35,539 nucleotides of DNA from Bacteroidia bacterium (GTDB taxonomy: Bacteria > Bacteroidota > Bacteroidia > Cytophagales > Cyclobacteriaceae). Position numbers and translations under genes: made by a program. Below, piece by piece: positions 27,356-35,539 of the stretch. Under the pieces are notes generated by a model. That model was not told where the DNA came from. It worked only from the letters and a program-made list of their open reading frames with translations, and searched no databases. Each line of letters starts with the position of its first letter. The stretch's first letter is position 1. The stretch is taken from positions 1-35,539 of the forward strand of contig JAUIAO010000060.1 of assembly GCA_030425425.1 (NCBI GenBank), read 5' to 3'.

Positions 27356-28258
27356 GTGATCCGAAACGCAGCATTAATACTCCTTTACTTATATCTGACT
27401 TCTTGCGGAAGTATGACGTCTAGTCATTTGACTCAAGATTACTCAATTCAAATCCCGGATGGGTATGAATTGGTGTGGAATGAAGAATTTGAAAATGACG
27501 GGTTGCCAGATGAGGATACCTGGTCTTATGAATACGGTTTTGTTAGAAACAATGAACTTCAATGGTATCAACCTGAGAACGCGCTGATAGATAATGGTGT
27601 TTTGGTCATTACTGGAAAGCAAGAGGAAGTTGAAAATCCATTATATGACCAGAAAAGCAATGATTGGAGGAAGAACCGTCAGACAGCCAATTATACCTCA
27701 GCTAGTCTGAATACAAGAGGTAAAAGGGAATTTCAATATGGAATCTTCGAAGTAAGGGCAAGAATTGATACTGCTTTGGGGATGTGGCCAGCCATCTGGA
27801 CCTTAGGGGTAGAAAAAAACTGGCCGGCCAATGGTGAAACTGACATAATGGAGTTCTATCGGAGACAAGATGAACCTGGGCTTTTGGCAAATGCCGCCTG
27901 GCAAAAACAAGGATATGAGGCTGCATGGGATGGTTACTACGAACCATTGTCAAATTTTCTGGAGAATGATCCCAACTGGCCTGAAAAATTCCACATCTGG
28001 AAAATGGAATGGGATCCAAATGAGATCAAGTTATATATGGATGATGAACTGTTGAATGCAATTGATTTGAGCACGACTCAGAACAAAGACGGTTTCAATC
28101 CTTTTCATCAACCTCACTACATATTGCTCAATTTGGCCATTGGTTCCAATGGTGGCGATCCATCCCAGACTACATTCCCTCGAACTTATGAAATTGATTA
28201 TGTGAGAGTATTTCAAAGACAATTAAATAACATTCAGCAAGCAGAAGCTTTCAAATGA
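27356..28258 (+). CDS. GH16 endo-beta-1,3-type glycanase lipoprotein
   Basis: About 300 residues from GTG 27356. This start is preferred to GTG 27332 because it gives a short lipoprotein signal with lipobox LTSC at Cys17, the same position as in the GH127 and GH105 lipoproteins here, and because the predicted promoter overlaps 27332. The GH16 jelly-roll is clear: LVWNEEF, ELQWYQPEN, YGIFEVRARI, MWPAIWTLG and the active site GETDIMEF, with E161 as nucleophile, D163, and E166 as acid/base. The ExDxxE form is that of the laminarinase-like subgroups (beta-1,3-glucanases, also beta-1,3-galactanases). It is first in an operon with the lyase-like giant and a GH105. A glucan or galactan backbone is plausible; which one cannot be told by eye. 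Confidence 0.9.
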   Translation: MIRNAALILLYLYLTSCGSMTSSHLTQDYSIQIPDGYELVWNEEFENDGLPDEDTWSYEYGFVRNNELQWYQPENALIDNGVLVITGKQEEVENPLYDQKSNDWRKNRQTANYTSASLNTRGKREFQYGIFEVRARIDTALGMWPAIWTLGVEKNWPANGETDIMEFYRRQDEPGLLANAAWQKQGYEAAWDGYYEPLSNFLENDPNWPEKFHIWKMEWDPNEIKLYMDDELLNAIDLSTTQNKDGFNPFHQPHYILLNLAIGSNGGDPSQTTFPRTYEIDYVRVFQRQLNNIQQAEAFK

Positions 28259-28289
28259 TAACATTCAGTAAGTTGAATTCCTAAATGAT

Positions 28290-31200
28290 ATGAATCAAAC
28301 TTTTTCAAAACTGGTCCTTCTGATTCTTTTCTTTTCAATATTTAACCTGTTGAAAGCTCAGTCAGTAGATGATACAGGAACTATTGATCCGATTTCAGGC
28401 TCAGCAATAGTGTATTTTTCCACAACTTTTACGGATGGTGACTCGGATGGTGTATTTGACGCCTCGCTTGTATTGTCAGAAAATCCAATTACCACCTGGG
28501 GTGATTATTCTACTTCGCTGGCATATTATGCTGATGGATTTAAAGTACGAGATGGTGGTGCGTTCGTCGCTGACAATTTTGTTGCAGTTTTGCCCGGAGA
28601 AGAAATTCATATCTGGATGTCTTTGGATGTGGCTACCAAAACCTATTCTACTCATATCAAAACGAGTGAGACTACTGATCCTGTATTGATCAGAGCAGGC
28701 GCAGCATATAGAAATCAGGCAATTTCTACGATACAGCGCTGGAGTGCACTTCATAATCCAGACACAGAACCTGATTTTGTAACCATGAATAAGGTTCAGG
28801 TTGTCAATAAGGTAGGCGATATTCCGGGTGGAAATAACGCATTGTATTTGCCGGGTGGTGCCAATGGAGCGAATAGTAATGTAGCCATTGAGAACCTTGG
28901 TTTGACCAGCCTGCCTGCTACCATCGAATTCTGGTACAAACCGGAAGCTACTCATGCTGAATACGCAGGGATTTTTTACAATAGAGGATCCAGTGATGCA
29001 GGAATACAATATGACAAATGGACCAATAACAAGACTTTAAGGAGTGTTTGGGGAAGTAACTCTGCGCTCGTGGCAAGTAATGAGCCCGTAATAAATGAGT
29101 GGAATCACGTTGCTTCTGTAATTGATGCGTCAGGCCAGCAGACGCTTTATATCAATGGTGTAGCTACCAAAGGTTCTGGCGGATTAACTGCCTACGATTG
29201 GTCTGTCAATACTACCTATATTGGCTGGGACAATACAGTGCCAGTAAATGGCGATGCGTCCAGAGTTTTCAATGGCTTTGTTGACGAAGTGCGGATTTGG
29301 AATACTGAGCGATCCGCTGAGGATTTATCGAATAATAAATATTCCGTACTGAATGGTGATGAAGCTGGTTTGCTTGCCTATTACAATTTCGATGATCTAG
29401 CTACCGATGCAACTGACCTGACCGGAAATGGCTATACTGGTACGATTACCGGAGGAACTTATGAAGCTTCATTTTACAGAGATGATCAGGATGGTGATGG
29501 TGTACCGGATGTTTTTGATAATTGTTCTGAACCCAACCCTGATCAAATGGATACTGACGGAGATGGAGTAGGGGATGTATGTGATAATTGCCCAAATGCC
29601 AATAATCCGAATCAGGTTGATATAGACGAAGATGGAATCGGAGACGTTTGTGATACCGAACTTCCCAGTGATCTTGATTTTGCCCTGTACCTCCCGGGTG
29701 GTGAGGGCAGTTTGAGTAATGTCGATATCTCCGGCCTCAACATTACTTCCCTTCCATATACCATAGAAATGTGGGTTAAGCCGGAGGAAGCACAAGTAGC
29801 CAATGCAGGATTAATCTTTAACAGACCGGGAAATATTGGTTTTCAATATACTTCTGGTTGGCAATCAACTTCACAATCTCTGAGATACATGACCACCGGT
29901 GGAAATACTTACGGAGAAGGTACTGAAACCTCGGACGTCAGTGTGGGAGAATGGCATCACCTGGCTGTGATAATGACCGAAACAACCCGTACGGTGATTC
30001 TAGATGGAGTAGCTCATACAGAAAACAATATGTTTACAGTAGATAATTTCACTGCAGGAAAGACATATCTCGGATGGGATTCGGATGTTTCCAACAGGGC
30101 ATTTAAAGGCTGGATGGACGAAGTAAGGGTTTGGAATGTAGCCAAATCAGCAGATGAAATAAACAATCATAAATTCGATACGCTTGATGTTGCTAATGCT
30201 GATGGGTTGGTGGCCTACTGGAATTTTAATGACCGAGCTGAAGGAAACGCAACGGACCAATCGCCATCAGGTCTCAATGCTAGCATTACAGGAGGCAGTT
30301 ATGCTCTTTCGGAAATATTCCAAGCCATGGAGTATGTTGGTTCAGATGCAAGTCAGCCGGATAAACTAGTTGGGGCCAATTCAAAAAACAATGTGGCGAT
30401 GGTGCTGGAAGTGCAAACTGTAAATGAAAACAAACCACTTCATTTGACTCAGTTTGATCTATCGGCAACTGGTACAACGGATTTAAGCGATATCACCAAT
30501 ATATCGATATACGCCACACCAGATTCAATTTTTTCTTCCAATAACCTTATCGGAGAATTGGGTCAATCACTAGAAGAATCAGACTTTGTTTTAACTACTG
30601 AATATCAACTTGGTAGAGGAAATAATTACTTCTGGATTACTGTGGATATTGCTGAATCGGCAACTAAAGATCATGTAATTGATTTACGAGTAAATGAAAT
30701 AACAATATCTGACTCTGCGTACATTCCAGATACAGTAAGTCCTGTAGGTCAATTGACTGTCAATCCAGATATATTCATAAGCTACACAGAGTTACCGACA
30801 GATACGGTAACAACCACCGCTCATTCTTCCTTTGAGGGATCCAATTTTGCATCCTTTCAGCAAGATGTGATTGTTACATTCAATGGATATCAATATGTAA
30901 CCTATTGGAAAAACGTATCAGGATCGACTCATCCTACCATTGCGAGAAAAAAACTACCTGATGGCGAATGGGAAGATTTGGTGCTTGCTTATTCAGCCTC
31001 AATAGCTAAGATCAATGACAATCACCAGACGATTTCAATGGGTATATGTCCTAATGATGGGACTATTCATATTGCGTATGATCACCATGACGTACCCTTG
31101 AACTATCAAAAATCAGTTGTAGGAATGGTCACTGATCCTGAAAATGCAGTTTGGTCTGATGCTTCTTTTGGTGCCAAACAAGATTATTTGATTCCAGGTA

Positions 31201-32816
31201 CTCAAATCACCCCGGTCACTTATCCAAGGTTTATTGCAAAGCCGAATGGAGATTTGATTTATGAATGTCGTTTGGGTCAAAGCGGAAATGGCGATTCTTT
31301 TATGTGGGAATACAGCGCTGAAACCGGTGAATGGTCTAGTATCGGCAAGTACATCATAGGCACTAACGTAAGTCAGAATGCATACATCAATGGGGTGCAT
31401 TATGATCCAAATGGAAGAATGCATGTCTCCTGGGTCTGGAGAGAAACTCCTGATCCACAAACTAATCATGACGTGTATTACGGTTACAGTGACGATGATG
31501 GTCGTACGTGGTACAATGCAGCTGGTACTCAAATAGGTACTGCTGAGACCAATCCAATGACCCTGAATACCGAAGGATTGAAAGTAATTACTGTTGGAAA
31601 AAACAGAGGATTGATCAATCAGGAAGCTCAGGTAGTTGATAGCAAAGGACGTATTCACATTCTTCAGTCATACATTAGTGATGATCATCCCAATAGCAAT
31701 AACTTCTGGGGGTTTCGAATAAATTTTGGAGACTTAAGACATATCTATCAGGATGAAAGTGGTAACTGGCACAGCGATATAATTGCACCTTCTGCAAGAA
31801 ACAGAAGTGAAATTGCAGTGGATAGCGAGGACAATGTTTATGTGGTCAGTGGTGATCACAGGATATACTTCGCATCAGCTAAAGACAGATGGCAAACATG
31901 GACAGAGCTTGATGTTTCAAAAGCTGGAGTTTCTCAAAATGAGGGTTTCGTTGATCGAACAAGATTATTGAATGATGGCATACTTTCATACGTTTATGCT
32001 TCATCCGCCAATGATGGCAGGATCATGATTTCCAATTATAAATTGGAGATTGCCTCAAATGATGCCACGTTAGCGAATCTATTCGTAGATGATGTAGCCG
32101 TTTCTGAGTTTGATCCTGATACTTACACTTATACAGTGGAATTGCCAATAGGAACTACAACTATTCCTTTGGTCACTGCTGCTGCACAAAATGCCAATGC
32201 GAAAGTAGAAATCACTCAGGCAAGTCAAATACCAGGTTCAGCTGTCGTATTAGTTACTGCAGAGGACAAAATCAACACAGCATCTTACACAGTTATATTT
32301 TCAGTTGAGAAGTCAACTGATGTGAGTCTTAAAGAAATAAAGTTAGATGGTTCATCGATTGATGGTTTTTATATCAACAAAGTGAATTATGATATTGTAT
32401 TATTCAGCAGTAGTATTCCGGAGGTGACAGCTGTTGCCAATGATGACAATGCCACGGTTGATATCTCTCAGGCTACAGAATTACCGGGTAGTTCGATAGT
32501 AAAAGTAACTGCGGAAGATGGGGAGACATTCCAGAATTACACCATCAATTTTACCATGGAAATACTCAGCGCAAATCAATTGTCAGATTTTTCCATTTAT
32601 CCGAATCCAGCAAGAGACCAATTTTACATAAGTGCCAGTGAAAGGGTACAGAAAATTGAATTTTATGATTTGACAGGCAAATCTGTAAAGTCATTTCAAG
32701 GTCATGATGTTCATCAGGGAGGGATATCAGTTTCAGGGCTTTTGAAAGGGGTTTACTTGTTGAAAGCACATTTCGAAAGTGGCTTAGTGCTAACTAAGCA
32801 AATTATACTTGAATAA
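28290..32816 (+). CDS. Giant secreted beta-propeller lyase-like protein (BNR_4, PL24/PL25-like) with LamG, BNR_assoc_N and T9SS domains
   Basis: 1508 residues, signal peptide 1-23 (LLKA/QS). Order: unnamed module (about 25-180, WSALHNP, VVNKVGDIP); LamG-like ConA domain (about 184-395); thrombospondin-3 linker (about 398-455, DTDGDGVGDVCD); second LamG-like domain (about 465-670); sialidase N-terminal-like BNR_assoc_N domain (about 680-825, GNNYFWITVDI); BNR_4 beta-propeller (about 830-1253); two short cadherin-like domains; T9SS type A domain (IYPNPARD). The propeller keeps a pattern matching ulvan lyases of PL24/PL25: H912 (NDNHQT), H932/H933 (YDHHDVPL), Y978 (VTYPRF) and R994 (YECRLGQSGNGD), with the Tyr-Arg spacing of 16 that I recall for those families. 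It would cut a uronate-containing polymer by beta-elimination and feed the GH105 encoded 14 bases downstream. GH145-like rhamnosidase activity is an alternative. Confidence 0.82.
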   Translation: MNQTFSKLVLLILFFSIFNLLKAQSVDDTGTIDPISGSAIVYFSTTFTDGDSDGVFDASLVLSENPITTWGDYSTSLAYYADGFKVRDGGAFVADNFVAVLPGEEIHIWMSLDVATKTYSTHIKTSETTDPVLIRAGAAYRNQAISTIQRWSALHNPDTEPDFVTMNKVQVVNKVGDIPGGNNALYLPGGANGANSNVAIENLGLTSLPATIEFWYKPEATHAEYAGIFYNRGSSDAGIQYDKWTNNKTLRSVWGSNSALVASNEPVINEWNHVASVIDASGQQTLYINGVATKGSGGLTAYDWSVNTTYIGWDNTVPVNGDASRVFNGFVDEVRIWNTERSAEDLSNNKYSVLNGDEAGLLAYYNFDDLATDATDLTGNGYTGTITGGTYEASFYRDDQDGDGVPDVFDNCSEPNPDQMDTDGDGVGDVCDNCPNANNPNQVDIDEDGIGDVCDTELPSDLDFALYLPGGEGSLSNVDISGLNITSLPYTIEMWVKPEEAQVANAGLIFNRPGNIGFQYTSGWQSTSQSLRYMTTGGNTYGEGTETSDVSVGEWHHLAVIMTETTRTVILDGVAHTENNMFTVDNFTAGKTYLGWDSDVSNRAFKGWMDEVRVWNVAKSADEINNHKFDTLDVANADGLVAYWNFNDRAEGNATDQSPSGLNASITGGSYALSEIFQAMEYVGSDASQPDKLVGANSKNNVAMVLEVQTVNENKPLHLTQFDLSATGTTDLSDITNISIYATPDSIFSSNNLIGELGQSLEESDFVLTTEYQLGRGNNYFWITVDIAESATKDHVIDLRVNEITISDSAYIPDTVSPVGQLTVNPDIFISYTELPTDTVTTTAHSSFEGSNFASFQQDVIVTFNGYQYVTYWKNVSGSTHPTIARKKLPDGEWEDLVLAYSASIAKINDNHQTISMGICPNDGTIHIAYDHHDVPLNYQKSVVGMVTDPENAVWSDASFGAKQDYLIPGTQITPVTYPRFIAKPNGDLIYECRLGQSGNGDSFMWEYSAETGEWSSIGKYIIGTNVSQNAYINGVHYDPNGRMHVSWVWRETPDPQTNHDVYYGYSDDDGRTWYNAAGTQIGTAETNPMTLNTEGLKVITVGKNRGLINQEAQVVDSKGRIHILQSYISDDHPNSNNFWGFRINFGDLRHIYQDESGNWHSDIIAPSARNRSEIAVDSEDNVYVVSGDHRIYFASAKDRWQTWTELDVSKAGVSQNEGFVDRTRLLNDGILSYVYASSANDGRIMISNYKLEIASNDATLANLFVDDVAVSEFDPDTYTYTVELPIGTTTIPLVTAAAQNANAKVEITQASQIPGSAVVLVTAEDKINTASYTVIFSVEKSTDVSLKEIKLDGSSIDGFYINKVNYDIVLFSSSIPEVTAVANDDNATVDISQATELPGSSIVKVTAEDGETFQNYTINFTMEILSANQLSDFSIYPNPARDQFYISASERVQKIEFYDLTGKSVKSFQGHDVHQGGISVSGLLKGVYLLKAHFESGLVLTKQIILE

Positions 32817-32830
32817 ACTAGCTGTTTTAT

Positions 32831-35359
32831 ATGAAGAAGTTAATCACAACTATTTGGCTTTTATTTGTTGTAGCAATCAGTATTGCACAGGAATTACCTT
32901 CAAAATCAGAGATCATTTCATCAATGCGTCTGGTGAATGAGCATTGGATCTCTACCCATCCTGATCCTGGTCACAGGGGTTGGGATCGTGCGGTGTATTT
33001 TACAGGCAACCAGGATTTTTATAAAGTATATCCTTACTACCAATACCTTGACTACTCTTACCAATGGGCAGAAAAACATAATTGGAATATAGATGCCGGG
33101 ATATATTCGACAAATGCAGACCAACAATGCGCAGGACAACTTTATATTGATTTATATAGACTGGATCCGCAAGCTGAGAAAATTGAGGATATCAAAGGAT
33201 CGATAGATAATATGATCTTTTGGAACAACACGGATGCCTGGTGGTGGATAGATGCATTATATATGGCTATGCCGAGTTTTACGAAATTAGGTGTGATGAT
33301 GCAGGATGAGGCTTATTTTGATCAGATGTATAAGCTTTATACCAATACGAAGTATGAAAGAGGTCTTTACAATGAAGAGATTGGGCTTTGGTATAGGGAC
33401 GAAGGTTTTAAACCTCCGTATGTCACGCCAAATGGCAAAGATTCGTATTGGGCGCGAGGAAATGGATGGGTTTTCGGGGCTCATGTTAGGGTTTTGCAGG
33501 AGCTTCCTGATGATCAGAAGAATAGAAAGGAATACGAAGAGACATTTCAGGCTATGGCCGAAGCACTCAGGTTAAGACAAAGAGAAGATGGTTTCTGGAA
33601 TGTAAGTTTAGAAGATCCTGAGGATTATGGAGGACCGGAAACAAGTGGTACCTCTTTTTTCACCTATGGAATGGCATGGGGTATTAATAATGGATTATTG
33701 GATAGTGCTACCTATATGCCGGCTATTATTAAGGCTTGGAATGCTTTAAATAGTACAGCCGTTCATGAGGATGGGTTTTTGGGATATGTTCAGGGAGTTG
33801 GTGTAGGGCCGTCATCTGCACAGCCTGTTACCTATGAATCAACCACCGATTATGGAGTAGGAGCGTTTTTATTAGCAGGGACTGAGCTTGTGAAAATGGC
33901 TAATGGTACTATGCCCGATACGCCAAATTTATGGGTGACAGATGTTAATGTTCTGAGCGTCAGACAGCTGGCAGTCAGCTTCAACCTGCCTATTGATGAA
34001 CAATCATTGGTTGTTTCCAATTTTGAAATAACTCCCGAAGTATCAATTACATCCGTTGAATTGGGGGATGAATCTAATACGATTGTACTTACAATGAATT
34101 CGCTGGAAAACGGCAGATATCAATTGAAGATTAGTGAGAGTATTATGAGTCAGGATGGTCACTCGTTGGAAGGAGTCATCAGCAAAGACTTTTATTATTC
34201 TTCTGTCAAAGTGGTTGAATATAGTGGTTATGAGCCAGGAACAAGTAATATCCCCGAAAATACTTTGGACTTTGATTTAGGAACTCGATGGTCTTCTAAT
34301 GGTAGTGGAGAATACATAGTGTTTGATTTGGGCCAACTAAGGCTTGTACAATCTGTAAGCATCGCTTTTTTCAGGGGAGATGCCAGAAACACGTATTTTG
34401 ATCTATCCACTTCCGATGATGGAGTCACATTTACAGAAGTCTATACCGGACAATCCTCTGGTGACGGGCTTGATTTGGAGACATTCGATTTTGATAATGT
34501 AAATGCTCGATTTGTTAAATATACCGGGTATGGTAACAGCCAAAGTACTTGGAATAGTATTACAGAAGTTTCGATAGAATATTCCGAGCCAATAATTGAT
34601 GATGCCAGACTTCAGGTCATTGAGATGGATGGTTTGACTATTCAAGACTTTCACCCGGATACCTTATCCTATACCATAGAACTTGAGGTAGGAACTGCGG
34701 TTGTTCCACAAATTACGGCAGTGCCAGCCTATTCTTCTAGTGTGGTAGAGGTATCTGCAGCAGATTCGCTGCCTGGAAAAACAACAATCACCGTTACAGC
34801 GGCGGATAATACTACCGTGCTTGTTTATGAAGTGGCATTCCTGGTAAAATTGTCAGATGATAGCTTGTTGAATGACTTGATGATTGATGGCGAGACGGTG
34901 GCAGACTTTGACCCAAATGTTTTTTCTTACCAAGTTGTATTAGAAGGTATAGAAATTCCTGCTGTTACTGCTTTTGCTAATTATACAGGAGCTGATGTAG
35001 AGGTTATTCAAGCGGATAAAATTCCGGGAGTAGCTATGGTTCATGTGACTTCAGAGAGCGGTCTTTTTTCATCAAGCTACAGTATAAATTTCGATACTGA
35101 ATTGATTAATGCATTAAATGAGAGATCTGAAAAGTTGGAAATCTTTCCTAATCCTGTTGCTCATGAAATCCATCTAAAGTATAAAGAACTCGCAGGACTG
35201 TATTCGATTTTTAATAGCTCAGGAAAAGTAATGCGGGAAGGTTTGTTGAAAAAAGGTGAAGGTAAAATTGATATTAGTGATTTTCAGCCGGGGCTTTATC
35301 TACTGAAGATTGTTGAGAATGATGATTCAATTTGTGTCGGGCGATTCCTGAAAGAATAA
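32831..35359 (+). CDS. T9SS-exported GH105 unsaturated uronyl hydrolase with F5/8-type and cadherin-like domains
   Basis: 842 residues, signal peptide 1-19 (ISIA/QE). About 22-357 is a GH105 barrel: WWWIDALYM with predicted catalytic D141, YWARGNGW, GPETSGTSFF, YGVGAFLLAG. About 360-455 is an SbsA/Ig-like domain (VTDVNVLSVRQLAVSF). About 457-590 is an F5/8 type C discoidin domain (LDFDLGTRWSS, FDLGQLRLVQSV), probably carbohydrate-binding. Two short cadherin-like domains of the same subtype as in the preceding gene follow (about 591-760), then a T9SS type A domain (IFPNPVAH ... GRFLKE). GH105 enzymes remove unsaturated uronate from lyase products. Most are intracellular or periplasmic, so an exported, substrate-tethered form directly behind a lyase-like gene suggests pairing of the two steps on the cell surface or outside. 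Confidence 0.9.
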   Translation: MKKLITTIWLLFVVAISIAQELPSKSEIISSMRLVNEHWISTHPDPGHRGWDRAVYFTGNQDFYKVYPYYQYLDYSYQWAEKHNWNIDAGIYSTNADQQCAGQLYIDLYRLDPQAEKIEDIKGSIDNMIFWNNTDAWWWIDALYMAMPSFTKLGVMMQDEAYFDQMYKLYTNTKYERGLYNEEIGLWYRDEGFKPPYVTPNGKDSYWARGNGWVFGAHVRVLQELPDDQKNRKEYEETFQAMAEALRLRQREDGFWNVSLEDPEDYGGPETSGTSFFTYGMAWGINNGLLDSATYMPAIIKAWNALNSTAVHEDGFLGYVQGVGVGPSSAQPVTYESTTDYGVGAFLLAGTELVKMANGTMPDTPNLWVTDVNVLSVRQLAVSFNLPIDEQSLVVSNFEITPEVSITSVELGDESNTIVLTMNSLENGRYQLKISESIMSQDGHSLEGVISKDFYYSSVKVVEYSGYEPGTSNIPENTLDFDLGTRWSSNGSGEYIVFDLGQLRLVQSVSIAFFRGDARNTYFDLSTSDDGVTFTEVYTGQSSGDGLDLETFDFDNVNARFVKYTGYGNSQSTWNSITEVSIEYSEPIIDDARLQVIEMDGLTIQDFHPDTLSYTIELEVGTAVVPQITAVPAYSSSVVEVSAADSLPGKTTITVTAADNTTVLVYEVAFLVKLSDDSLLNDLMIDGETVADFDPNVFSYQVVLEGIEIPAVTAFANYTGADVEVIQADKIPGVAMVHVTSESGLFSSSYSINFDTELINALNERSEKLEIFPNPVAHEIHLKYKELAGLYSIFNSSGKVMREGLLKKGEGKIDISDFQPGLYLLKIVENDDSICVGRFLKE

Positions 35360-35430
35360 GACTCGCTCATTCAGTGTAATTGATACAACGGCGTTTTGAT
35401 TTTGATCTTAATTAATCCTACTTTGTCAAG

Positions 35431-35539
35431 TTACAGAATTTCGTTTATGATTCTGTTGAATTTGGCAATGGTATCTTGCGAGTTGCTGAATGCAGAGATC
35501 GATAGTACTATCCAGAGTTTCCCATCGGCTGATAATGGT
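35431..35539 (-). CDS. C-terminal end of a minus-strand gene, possibly a class V aminotransferase (truncated by window)
   Basis: The minus-strand frame from the window edge to the TAA complement at 35431-35433 encodes 35 residues including GKLWIVLSISAFSN and ending FNRIINEIL. The pattern of a Leu-Trp-Ile beta-strand, SAF, and then a helix to the end resembles the C-terminus of class V aminotransferases (usually LWIRISA-like). The piece is short and the identity tentative. It is convergent with the GH105 gene ending at 35359 and probably marks the end of the glycan locus. Confidence 0.4.
   Translation of the reverse strand, partial: PLSADGKLWIVLSISAFSNSQDTIAKFNRIINEIL

Noticed and set aside
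28476-29009. 177-residue minus-strand frame within the lyase-like giant
   Set aside because: Antisense to the unnamed module and LamG coding sequence; judged a shadow. The same applies to the 181-residue frame at 31113-31658.
1-35539. tRNA, rRNA, CRISPR array, transposase or integrase genes
   Set aside because: I looked for these on both strands and saw no supporting sequence. The repeats present are protein-domain repeats within coding regions or short regulatory repeats.

Overview
The window looks like chromosomal DNA of a Bacteroidota member, most likely a marine Cytophagales-type gliding bacterium. The evidence is seven secreted proteins ending in type IX secretion (T9SS type A) sorting domains, lipoprotein hydrolases, a one-piece hybrid two-component regulator (HTCS), near-absence of Shine-Dalgarno sequences, and promoter boxes resembling the Bacteroidota -33/-7 type. 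No exact species can be named from the sequence alone.

Layout. (1) 1-648: the end of a fibronectin-III protein exported by T9SS, closed by a strong terminator. (2) 951-4810: a 1223-residue non-catalytic, carbohydrate-binding-like T9SS protein followed by a 57-codon protein with a PID-CTERM-like sorting signal. (3) 5067-8603: a second large non-catalytic T9SS protein built of cadherin-like repeats and two copies of an unnamed module. (4) 8779-14361 (+): a GH127 beta-L-arabinofuranosidase-like lipoprotein, a GH43 enzyme and a secreted HEVGH metallopeptidase. (5) 22821-14424 (-): a four-gene operon of a GH128-like T9SS enzyme, a HELSH lipoprotein peptidase, a second GH127-superfamily enzyme and a GH105 lipoprotein. 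(6) 23133-27260 (+): the HTCS regulator. (7) 27356-35359 (+): an operon of a GH16 lipoprotein, a giant beta-propeller lyase-like protein (PL24/PL25-like His, His, Tyr, Arg constellation) and a T9SS-exported GH105. (8) After 35431 (-): the tail of an unrelated gene.

How it may work together. Together these form a polysaccharide or proteoglycan utilisation locus. A beta-propeller lyase would create unsaturated uronate ends, and two GH105 enzymes would remove them. GH127 and GH43 enzymes would strip arabinofuranose or xylose. GH16 and GH128-like enzymes would cut beta-1,3-type backbones. Two zinc-peptidase-like proteins suggest that the substrate has a protein core (arabinogalactan-protein or extensin-like) or is embedded in a protein matrix. 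An ulvan-like polymer is the main alternative, although no sulfatase is present. No SusC/SusD pair lies in the window.

The most interesting signals are two. First, a ~150-residue module occurs four times in three otherwise unrelated secreted proteins. Second, a C-rich tandem repeat (TTACCCCC / TTAACCCC, 21-25 bp apart) lies at a fixed 22-24 bp from a -7-like box in front of four transcription units, including the HTCS gene. It is a good candidate for the HTCS operator.
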